From DSOI01 sp041394885 (GTDB lineage: Bacteria; Acidobacteriota; Terriglobia; Bryobacterales; Bryobacteraceae), in the NCBI GenBank assembly GCA_041394885.1, contig JAWKHI010000080.1, forward strand, positions 1-7,123: a DNA stretch of 7,123 bases, written 5' to 3'. Positions within the stretch are counted from its first letter, which is position 1. Every line of letters begins with the position of its first letter. Under the pieces are notes generated by a model. The model was not told the DNA's origin and did no database searches. It was given only the letters and a program-made list of their open reading frames with translations. The position numbers and the translations under genes are program-made. Positions 1-5,856 of the stretch are shown here, piece after piece.

Positions 1-25
1 GGGGTGGGGGCATTCTTATTCAGTT

Positions 26-54
26 TACATGGCGAGGACCTCCCTCTCGATGTA
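26..54. other. Imperfect hairpin near the left edge
   Basis: TACAT at 26-30 pairs with ATGTA at 50-54, and CGAG at 33-36 pairs with CTCG at 46-49. A two-base GG bulge (31-32) interrupts the left arm and the loop is about 9 bases. No run of T follows on either strand, so it does not look like a classical intrinsic terminator. It lies about 200 bp past the stop of the minus-strand hydrolase gene and could be a weak RNA structure, part of a degenerate repeat, or chance. Confidence 0.25.
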
Positions 55-79
55 ATCGGGGGAGGCTGGGATGGGGAGT

Positions 80-103
80 ACCGCTCGCTCACGCTTGCGG
101 CTC
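80..103 (-). repeat. REP-like palindromic unit
   Basis: On the minus strand this reads GAGCCGCAAGC followed by GTGAGCGAGCGGT: CCGC and GCGG arms around an inner GCG-rich core. From memory, units of this shape (GAGCCGC..AGCG..AGCGAGCGG) are scattered between genes in several GC-rich genomes, including Acidobacteria. Only one copy is seen here, so its dispersed nature is an inference from that resemblance. It sits in the non-coding stretch beyond the hydrolase gene, directly beside a tandem array, as expected for an intergenic repeat. Confidence 0.35.
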
Positions 104-111
104 AGTTACGG

Positions 112-228
112 GTTGCTCGCACGGCGGTTTACGGGTTGGCTAGTGCGGCGGTTTGCGCGTTGCTCGCAGGCGGTTTACGGGTTGAGCTAGTGCGGCGGTT
201 TGGGCGTTGCTCGCACGGCGGTTTACGG
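112..228. repeat. Tandem repeat, about 47 bp x 2.5 copies
   Basis: Three copies of GTTGCTCGCA begin at 112, 159 and 206, giving exact 47-base steps; the third unit breaks off near 228. Each unit holds two related halves, each with a GGCGGTTT core: the TTT of the core falls at 128, 152, 174, 199 and 222, a spacing of 22-25 bases. The first half reads on as ACGGGTTG then a GCTAG block, the second as GCGCGTTG or GGGCGTTG then CTCGCA. The copies differ by single-base indels (CACGG versus CAGG; GGCTAG versus GAGCTAG), so the period is held only by compensating changes. It lies outside any gene, just past the hydrolase stop. No spacer/repeat alternation of a CRISPR kind is present. Confidence 0.75.
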
Positions 229-253
229 CTGCGGGTTGCTCTGGCGCGATTGC

Positions 254-2257
254 TCAGTTGCGGGCGGCGGCTCCGACGGCCCAGTCCCAATAGGCCGAAC
301 CGATCCGGGAAACCTCTTCGATGTCGCTTTCGAGGAGGTAGCCCTTCGCGGCGAGGTCGCGGGCGGCGGCGCGGTATTTGTCGAGGTAGTCCTGCTTGTC
401 GCGGTAGCGCTCTTCGATTGAGGGTCGCGGGTCCTTCGCGCGGGCACGCTCGGCTTTGGTGCGCGGGAAGCGGAAGGTGGAACCGACCATGGAGTAGATT
501 TCGTCCGGGGCGCCGATTTCCTGAGCGCGGAGGTTCCATCCGGTGAGGGTGGCAAGAGGTACGGTCAGCATGGGGGCGCGGATGCCGGAGGTCTCATTGC
601 CGTCGGTGTCCACTTGGGGGACAAGGGCGGCGAAGGGCTTGCCGAGTGTGGGCGGGTCCTGGGTGACGATGCCTTTGGAGCGGAAGTCCGGACCGTAGTC
701 GGCGCGCCAGGCGCGTTGTGGCCGTGCGGGCAGTTTGGCGGATGGGATGGCGGGCCAGTTGACGGCGCCGACGGGGACGAGTTGATCTTTGCCCACGAGG
801 GGCACCTGGGAGGCGGGCGGCTGTGTGCCGTCGGTAATCCACTGGTTCATAGCGGTAAGGAGGGCGCGCATGTGCCAGCGGTAGTCATTGACGTTGGAAG
901 GGTTGGCGGTGCTGCGTTGGGATGGTGGGAAAGCGCCGGGGCCGTGCTGGGTGCCGGCGAGGAAATAGGCGCGGGTATCGGCGGCGAGCGGTGCGTCCTT
1001 GCCGCCATCGAGCGAAGAGTGGATCAGCGCGGCGGCGCGGCCCCAGTATTCATATGAACCATTGGTGTAGAAAACCTTTGGTACTACTTTCTTTTCTTTG
1101 GACTTAGCGAGGATGCTACCCGTGAGGCCGGTGTCGGGATCCTGCTGATCGTCGTCAGTGAAAGGAAAGATGTCGGTGGGATAGGCGCAGTTCATATGGG
1201 GGTGGCCGTCGCGGGAGGGTTGTGCAAAGCGATGGTTGAAGCTTCCCCGCCCCGCGCCTGCCACATGGGACCATACGCCGTCGAAAACCTGCTTGCCGGC
1301 TTCGTCGGCGTTAAAGCCGTAGAACAGGAAGGTACTAAGGAAGCGGCCACTCTGGGAGGTACCGAAGGCGATGGCGCGCTTCAGGAATCGACGCTGATCG
1401 CCAAGCCCTGCTCTTGCAGCGGCTGGAGTTCCATATTTCAAGTAAGAGATGAAGTCGCGAACCGCCGTCGGGCCGAGGCCGACAAGGACAGGATCGGTGG
1501 ATGTGTAGACGACCTCGTAGATGCGTCCGGGCTGGAAACCGGCGGGCATACGAACGGCAGTGGCGTCCTCGGAGAACTGCCAGGAGGCGCGAGGAACGAT
1601 TTGGCGCTGTGCGTCGCAGCGGTCGCGGACGGTCATCTGAATGGCGGGGTCGGCGGGGTTGGAGACAGGGTAGGCGATGTGGCTACGGTCGGCCAGCGAG
1701 TGCTCGCTGATGTTCGAATCGGGGACGAACTCGGCGCGGACGATGCCGCTGAGGCCCTTGACTACGGGTGCGAAGAGCCGGAGCTTCTCCGCACGGTCTG
1801 TGGGAACGTCGAACTGCCAGCCGAGCCAAACGAGGGTGTAGCCGTTGTTGAGCAGGTAGCGATCGCCGAGGTCGCGCTCCGAACGCGGGTCCAGAGAGGA
1901 GGAGGCGCGGTTGAACATGCCGATCATGCCTTTGTTGCCGCGGTTAGAGACTTCGAACAGAGCGGTGCCGTTGCCCTTGGCGGGGTCGCGCGGTTTGATG
2001 ACGTAGAAGTCGGCGGCGAACTCGACGAGGCCCTGTTCGTTGGTGGGGGCGAGGTCAATGTCGCTGATGATGCGGTTGGCGGGCGCCTTGGGATCGACGG
2101 TGAAATATGCCTTGCCGATTACGGTTTCGTAAGGGCCGGTGTTGCCGAAGGCGATGCCGCCGGCAAGATCGAAGCGCTGGAGGACCTGGACGTCTTGGAC
2201 CGCGGCGGAGAGACAAGCAGCGGCGAAGCCGAGGACGAGGAAGGATCGCAAGGTCAT
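254..2257 (-). CDS. Exported alpha/beta hydrolase domain-containing protein
   Basis: A 667-residue protein that matches by eye the large family annotated only as 'alpha/beta hydrolase domain' (the kind assigned to Pfam Abhydrolase_10); substrate unknown. Residues 1-19 form a secretion signal (MTLR, a hydrophobic stretch, then LSAA), so it probably acts in the periplasm or outside the cell. Family-typical segments follow: AFGNTGPYE (37-44 region), DIDLAPTNEQGLVEF (66-80) and EVSNRGNKG (102-110). The likely nucleophile is Ser301 in AFGTSQSGR (297-305), a GxSxS variant of the GxSxG elbow. His438 in AGTQHGPG is a good candidate for the catalytic histidine. The C-terminal 60 residues are charged and helical (SIEERYRDKQDYLDKYR). 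ATG at 2257 is chosen because it starts the signal peptide; it lies 12 bases past the tsaD stop, so the two are probably co-transcribed, although no strong Shine-Dalgarno is visible. The family is sure, the fold and secretion likely, the reaction unknown. Confidence 0.88.
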   Translation of the reverse strand: MTLRSFLVLGFAAACLSAAVQDVQVLQRFDLAGGIAFGNTGPYETVIGKAYFTVDPKAPANRIISDIDLAPTNEQGLVEFAADFYVIKPRDPAKGNGTALFEVSNRGNKGMIGMFNRASSSLDPRSERDLGDRYLLNNGYTLVWLGWQFDVPTDRAEKLRLFAPVVKGLSGIVRAEFVPDSNISEHSLADRSHIAYPVSNPADPAIQMTVRDRCDAQRQIVPRASWQFSEDATAVRMPAGFQPGRIYEVVYTSTDPVLVGLGPTAVRDFISYLKYGTPAAARAGLGDQRRFLKRAIAFGTSQSGRFLSTFLFYGFNADEAGKQVFDGVWSHVAGAGRGSFNHRFAQPSRDGHPHMNCAYPTDIFPFTDDDQQDPDTGLTGSILAKSKEKKVVPKVFYTNGSYEYWGRAAALIHSSLDGGKDAPLAADTRAYFLAGTQHGPGAFPPSQRSTANPSNVNDYRWHMRALLTAMNQWITDGTQPPASQVPLVGKDQLVPVGAVNWPAIPSAKLPARPQRAWRADYGPDFRSKGIVTQDPPTLGKPFAALVPQVDTDGNETSGIRAPMLTVPLATLTGWNLRAQEIGAPDEIYSMVGSTFRFPRTKAERARAKDPRPSIEERYRDKQDYLDKYRAAARDLAAKGYLLESDIEEVSRIGSAYWDWAVGAAARN

Positions 2258-2269
2258 ATCTACGGGTGA

Positions 2270-3337
2270 TTATGTCAGACTCAGGTTGGCTTTGGCGCGG
2301 AGATCGAAGCCGGCGAACAGTTTTTTTTCGAGCTTGGGAAACGCGGCGGCGGCGATCATGGCGGCGTTGTCGGTGGAGAGCGAGGGAGTGGGAAAGTAGA
2401 CGGGCGCTGGAAGAGAATGCGGTGCGGCGGCGCGCAGCCCGGCATTGCAGGCGACGCCGCCGGAAACGATGACGGATTCGGCACCGGTGTCTTCGACGGC
2501 GCGGGCGGTGCGGCGGAGGAGTTCGTCGATGACGGTTTGCTGGAAGGAGGCGATGAGGTTCAGGGTGGGCTGGGGCGTGGCTTCGAGCCAGGCCTGGAGT
2601 GTGGGCCGGGGGAGGGCGGGTTGGGTGAGGGCGCGGCGGCGGGCAATTTCGGTTTCCATTTCCCGGGTTTCGACCCAGCGGAGTACGGCGGTCTTGAGGC
2701 CGGAGAAGCTGAAGTCGAGATCGTTGCCTTTCATGCGGGCAAGGGTGAATCGGACGGCGCGGGGGTCGCCATGGAGGGCGAGGGCGTCGAGGATGGGTCC
2801 GCCTGGAGAGCCGTAGCCGAGGAGTTTGGCGACCTTGTCGTAGGCCTCGCCGGCGGCGTCGTCGCGGGTGCGTCCGAGGAGGCGGTATTGAAAGCCTTGG
2901 CGGACTTCAAACAGGTGGGTGTGTCCACCGCTCACGACGAGAGCGACAGCGGGGAGCGGGACGGGGTAACACTCCATGACGACGGCGTGGATGTGGCCTT
3001 CCACGTGGTTGACGGCGATGAGGGGGAGGCGCAGGGCGTAGCAGAGGGCTTTGGCGTAGGTAACGCCGACCAGGAGGGATCCGACGAGGCCGGGGCCTTC
3101 GGTGACGGCGATGGCGTCGAGGTTCGACCACTGGCATTGGGCGCGAAGGAGCGCCTCCGAGACGACGGGAACGATGGCGCGGAGGTGTTCGCGGGATGCG
3201 AGTTCGGGAACGACGCCACCGTAGCGGGCATGGAGATCCAGTTGGGAGGCTACGACGCTCGCGAGGACGCGGCGGCCGTCTTCGACGATGGCGGCGGCGG
3301 TTTCGTCGCAGGAGCTTTCGATGCCGAGGATTCGCAC
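2270..3337 (-). CDS. tsaD: TsaD, tRNA N6-adenosine threonylcarbamoyltransferase
   Basis: Transfers the threonylcarbamoyl group from threonylcarbamoyl-AMP onto A37 of tRNAs that read ANN codons, making t6A; in bacteria it works in the cytoplasm with TsaB and TsaE, neither of which is in this window. The 355-residue protein opens with the hallmark MRILGIESSCDET and carries the metal-binding HxxxH at His111/His115 (NHVEGHIHA), VSGGHTHL at 135-142, the DDAAGEAYDKVAKLLG block (159-174), DFSFSGLKTAV (208-218), VSGGVACN (291-298) and STDNAAMIA (321-329) with the conserved Asp323. It is longer than the 337 residues of the E. coli protein mainly through a proline-rich insertion at about 225-258. The start is GTG at 3337, fixed by the family N-terminus; no clear Shine-Dalgarno precedes it, and an AT-rich TAAAAT lies only 5 bases upstream. 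It is first of two minus-strand genes and divergent from queA. Confidence 0.97.
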   Translation of the reverse strand: MRILGIESSCDETAAAIVEDGRRVLASVVASQLDLHARYGGVVPELASREHLRAIVPVVSEALLRAQCQWSNLDAIAVTEGPGLVGSLLVGVTYAKALCYALRLPLIAVNHVEGHIHAVVMECYPVPLPAVALVVSGGHTHLFEVRQGFQYRLLGRTRDDAAGEAYDKVAKLLGYGSPGGPILDALALHGDPRAVRFTLARMKGNDLDFSFSGLKTAVLRWVETREMETEIARRRALTQPALPRPTLQAWLEATPQPTLNLIASFQQTVIDELLRRTARAVEDTGAESVIVSGGVACNAGLRAAAPHSLPAPVYFPTPSLSTDNAAMIAAAAFPKLEKKLFAGFDLRAKANLSLT

Positions 3338-3411
3338 GACTTATTTTAGCGGGCGTGTTCGGGGGTGGGGAGACCGTGGGGCAATCGCGGTATGCTGTCG
3401 GTTTGTCTCTC
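3338..3411. promoter_or_regulatory. Divergent tsaD/queA intergenic promoter region
   Basis: This 74-bp spacer must hold the start signals of both divergent genes unless either is read from farther away. On the minus strand TAAAAT (3348 down to 3343) resembles a -10 box, but it ends 5 bases before the tsaD GTG, which would imply a leaderless or nearly leaderless transcript. On the plus strand TATGCT (3391-3396) matches a -10 consensus at four of six positions, 15 bases before GTG 3412. I see no convincing -35 box at the right spacing for either, no inverted repeat that looks like an operator, and no riboswitch fold. Location is the main support. Confidence 0.3.
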
Positions 3412-4443
3412 GTGGCTGAGTTCGATTTCGAATTGCCCGCCGAGCGGATTGCGCAGACGCCGTTGGCGGACCGGGCGGGGGCGCGGATGCTGGTAGTGGA
3501 TCGGGCACGGGGGCGATGGGAGGACCGATGGTTCCGAGAATTTCCATCGCTGCTGGCCGAAGGCGATTGCGTGGTTTTGAACGAGTCCCGAGTGTTCCCG
3601 GCCCGGCTGTATGGGCACCGGGTGGGATTCGAGGGGCGCGTGGAGGTGTTCCTGGTGCGTCCGGCGGCGGGTCCCGCTGAGGGAGAAGCGGAGGGGTCGA
3701 CGTGGTTGTGTCTGGTGCATCCGGGGAGGAAGGTGCGTTCGGGCGACGAGATCGAGTTTGGTGGCGGGCTGCGGGCGCGGGTGCTGGGTCGCGACGGGCG
3801 GGGGGAGCGGATCGTGCGGTTTTGGTGCGAGGGGGATTTTTGGGAAGCGGTGGAGCGGATTGGGCATGTACCTCTTCCGCCGTACATCCATCGCGCCGAT
3901 GAAGTGTCGGACCGGGAGCGGTACCAAACGGTGTTCGCGCGGGAGCGGGGATCGGTGGCGGCGCCGACGGCGGGACTGCACTTCACACCGGAAATTGTGG
4001 CGGCGTGTCCGGCGGTGGCGCGGGTGACGCTGCATGTGGGATTGGGAACGTTCCAGCCGCTGCGGACCGAGAATTTGGACGAGGTGGAATTGCACGCCGA
4101 GAGCTATACGATTTCCGAGGAAGCGGCGAGTGCGATGCGGAGGGCGCGGCGATTGGTGGCGGTGGGGACGACGGTGGTGCGGACGCTGGAGACGGCGGGG
4201 TTGGCGGCGGGGAGCGGAGAGACGTCGCTGTTCCTACAACCAGGGTATGCGTTCCGGCATACGGGGGCGATGCTGACGAATTTTCACCTGCCGCGGTCGA
4301 GTCTGTTCGTGCTGGTGCGCGTTCGGCGGGACGGACTCTGGATGAAAGCCGCGTATGCGGCACGCGGTGGCGAGCGGGTACCGGTTCTATTCCTACGGGG
4401 ACTGTATGTTGATCGTCTAAGGACTAAGTCCAGAGCTCGGTGA
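3412..4443 (+). CDS. queA: QueA, S-adenosylmethionine:tRNA ribosyltransferase-isomerase (C-terminus frameshifted)
   Basis: QueA moves the ribosyl part of SAM onto preQ1 at tRNA position 34 and rearranges it to epoxyqueuosine, the penultimate queuosine step. Family motifs run in one frame as far as about residue 302: MAEFDFELPAERIAQ at the start, NESRVFPARLYG (57-68), GHVPLPPYI (151-159), GSVAAPTAGLHF (180-191), VTLHVGLGTFQPL (205-217), AVGTTVVRTLE and TNFHLPRSSLFVLV (289-302). From 4318 the frame as written yields an arginine-rich, non-family tail ending at TGA 4441-4443, while the expected family ending lies in the +1 frame and stops at 4420. As read the product is 343 residues with a wrong C-terminus; corrected it is about 335 (E. 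coli 356). GTG 3412 is preferred as start; TTG 3403, adding three residues, is possible, and neither has a clear Shine-Dalgarno. The open frame continues upstream into tsaD antisense, which is not coding. No other queuosine gene is nearby. Confidence 0.93.
   Translation: MAEFDFELPAERIAQTPLADRAGARMLVVDRARGRWEDRWFREFPSLLAEGDCVVLNESRVFPARLYGHRVGFEGRVEVFLVRPAAGPAEGEAEGSTWLCLVHPGRKVRSGDEIEFGGGLRARVLGRDGRGERIVRFWCEGDFWEAVERIGHVPLPPYIHRADEVSDRERYQTVFARERGSVAAPTAGLHFTPEIVAACPAVARVTLHVGLGTFQPLRTENLDEVELHAESYTISEEAASAMRRARRLVAVGTTVVRTLETAGLAAGSGETSLFLQPGYAFRHTGAMLTNFHLPRSSLFVLVRVRRDGLWMKAAYAARGGERVPVLFLRGLYVDRLRTKSRAR
4318..4420 (+). pseudogene. queA: Displaced C-terminal coding segment of queA
   Basis: This stretch holds the true end of QueA in the frame +1 to the main reading. 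From 4358 it gives RHAVASGYRFYSYGDCMLIV and stops at TAA 4418-4420; the YRFxSYGDxMLI ending is characteristic of QueA. The +1 frame alone cannot supply the whole segment, since it meets TGA at 4343-4345. Restoring a family-like sequence needs a path such as LV (original frame), AFGGTD (+1 frame, 4319-4336), LWMKAAY (original frame, 4336-4356), then RHAV onward (+1 frame). That is one certain indel near 4357 and probably two more, compensating, near 4318 and 4336. It is the 3' end of the gene above, not a separate gene. Confidence 0.75.
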
Positions 4444-4668
4444 CTACTTCGCCGCCGACGATGGTGGGGCGTTCGGCGCGTCCATTGTGCATGTATGTGG
4501 TCTTGATGTGATCGAGGCCGAGTTGGTGGAGGATGGAGGCGTGAATGTCGTGGATTGTGATGGGCGCTCGACAGCGCGGAATTGATTTCGTCGGTAGTGC
4601 CGACGGTGCGTCCGCCTTTGACGCCACCACCGGCAAACCATGGTGAAGCCCCAGGGGTTATGGTCACG
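4424..4668 (-). pseudogene. Displaced C-terminal coding segment of the DUF1501 gene
   Basis: The last 80 or so residues of the DUF1501 protein are legible here, scattered over three frames. Reading down the minus strand: RDHNPWGFTM (4668-4639) needs a +1 shift at 4669; WFAGGGVKGGRTVGTTDEI (4640-4584) follows after two bases appear lost; FRAVER (4581-4564) after one base lost; then ITIHDIHASILHQLGLDH and the remainder to GGEVVTELWT, ending at TAG 4426-4424, after one more loss. The net change is a multiple of three, so the final segment is back in the frame of the main part. The pieces match the normal ending of the family (GRDH, AGGGVKGG, TDEI, HDIHA, LGLDH), so this is one gene's 3' end and not separate small genes. 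Confidence 0.8.
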
Positions 4669-5845
4669 CGCCGTCGCCTTTTTCGTTGAAGGGAGTGCGT
4701 CCGAATTCCCCGCCCCAGACGACGAGCGTGTCTTCGAGCATGCCACGCTGTTTGAGGTCGGCGAGGAGGCCGGCGATGGGTTTGTCGGAGGCGCGGCACC
4801 ACTTGGAATGGTTGGCTTCGATGTTGGAGTGAGCGTCCCAGCCGGAGCCTGATCCGCAATAGAGCTCGACGAACCGGACGCCGCGTTCGACCAGGCGGCG
4901 GGCGAGGAGGCAGTTGGTGCCGAAGGCGCGGGTATGTTCGTCATCCATGCCGTAGAGGGACCGGGTGGCATCGGATTCCTTGGCGATGTCGACGGCTTCG
5001 GGGGCGGTGGCCTGCATCTTATAGGCAAGCTCGTAGCTTTGGATGCGGGCGTCGAGTTCGGTATCCTCGGCTTTGTCGCGGGACCAGCGCTCGTTGAGCT
5101 GATTGAGGAAGTCGAGTTTGCTGCGCTGCTGTTCGCGGGTGACGTTTTTCGGCGAGGCGAGGTGGAGGATGGGCGTATCGCCCTGGCGGAATTGCGTGCC
5201 CTGGAACGAAGCAGGGAGGAAGCCGGCGCTCCAATTCTTGGGGCCGCCGACGGGTTCGCGATCATCGAGCAGGACAACGAAGGTGGGCAAGTTGCGGTTG
5301 GCGGAGCCCAGACCGTAGGTGACCCAGGATCCGAGGGCAGGGCGTCCGGCGAGGATGTCGCCGGTGTTCATCTGGCAGACCGAGCCGACGTGGTTGAGTC
5401 CGTTGGCCCAGCAGGAACGGAGCACGGCGAGGTCATCGACGTGATTGGCGATGTGGGGATACCAGTCCGAGACCCAGAGTCCGCTTTGGCCATGCTGTTT
5501 CCATTTGCGGGGCGACCCCATGATGGTGTTGCCGGCGGTGCCCATGGCGGTGACGGGACGCCCGAAGGACTCGGGCATGGGCTTACCGTGGAGTTCGTTC
5601 AGTTTGGGCTTGGGGTCAAACAGGTCGAGGTGGCTGGGGCCACCTTCCATGAACAACCAGATGACGCTCTTGGCCTTGGCGGGGTGATGGCCGGGCCTGG
5701 GGGCCATGGGATCCGGGGCGGCGGCGCGGGCCTGTTCCTCGCCGAGCATGCCGGCGAGTGCGATGCCGGCGAGGCCGCTGCCTGCGTTGCGGAAAAATTC
5801 ACGCCGGGTGCGGACCGGCCAGTTGTGCGCCATCAGGTCAAGCAT
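4664..5845 (-). CDS. DUF1501 family protein, Tat-exported, C-terminally truncated as read
   Basis: The protein belongs to DUF1501, a family with a fold related to sulfatases and alkaline phosphatases; its substrate is not established. A twin-arginine signal, TRREFFRNAG (13-22), precedes a hydrophobic stretch (GLAGIALAGML) and an AxA-type cleavage region near residue 42, so it should be folded in the cytoplasm and exported by Tat. Family segments follow: WLFMEGGPSHLDLFDPKP (63-80), HGKPMPESF (86-94), NHVDDLAVLRS (134-144), QMNTGDILAGRPALGSWV (158-175), RFVELYCGSGSGWDAHSNI (324-342) and VVWGGEFGRTP (375-385). The frame stops at TGA 4666-4664 after residue 393, where the family normally runs on with GRDH; the missing part lies beyond in other frames, and an intact product would be about 474 residues. 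ATG 5845 is preceded by GAGGA at 8-base spacing, overlapping the stop of the upstream DUF1553 gene; Met5 is a possible alternative. The two genes look like a translationally linked pair. Confidence 0.9.
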   Translation of the reverse strand: MLDLMAHNWPVRTRREFFRNAGSGLAGIALAGMLGEEQARAAAPDPMAPRPGHHPAKAKSVIWLFMEGGPSHLDLFDPKPKLNELHGKPMPESFGRPVTAMGTAGNTIMGSPRKWKQHGQSGLWVSDWYPHIANHVDDLAVLRSCWANGLNHVGSVCQMNTGDILAGRPALGSWVTYGLGSANRNLPTFVVLLDDREPVGGPKNWSAGFLPASFQGTQFRQGDTPILHLASPKNVTREQQRSKLDFLNQLNERWSRDKAEDTELDARIQSYELAYKMQATAPEAVDIAKESDATRSLYGMDDEHTRAFGTNCLLARRLVERGVRFVELYCGSGSGWDAHSNIEANHSKWCRASDKPIAGLLADLKQRGMLEDTLVVWGGEFGRTPFNEKGDGA

Positions 5846-5856
5846 GGGACGGATCC

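Noticed and set aside
112..228. A short CRISPR array
   Set aside because: The copies are contiguous with no unique spacers, the halves resemble each other, and no cas gene is present.
4..546. A 180-residue plus-strand open frame at the left edge
   Set aside because: It crosses the tandem array and then runs antisense into the hydrolase C-terminus; composition is Arg/Gly-rich and no motif is seen.
1196..2269. A 357-residue open frame on the plus strand opposite the hydrolase gene
   Set aside because: It is antisense to a gene with clear family motifs and a signal peptide. Its sequence is a low-complexity mix of Gly, Ala, Val, Asp and Glu, the usual mirror of a GC-rich codon pattern.
2417..3349. 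A 310-residue open frame on the plus strand opposite tsaD
   Set aside because: Antisense to an unmistakable TsaD; Gly/Glu/Asp-rich with no recognisable motif.
4318..4360. Programmed ribosomal frameshifting in queA
   Set aside because: There is no slippery heptamer at the break, more than one shift is needed, and the neighbouring gene on the other strand shows the same fault. An artefact or mutation fits better.
4424..4636. A separate 70-residue gene starting at ATG 4636 on the minus strand
   Set aside because: Its first 20 or so residues are out-of-frame noise and the rest is the known ending of DUF1501 proteins, so it is the tail of that gene.
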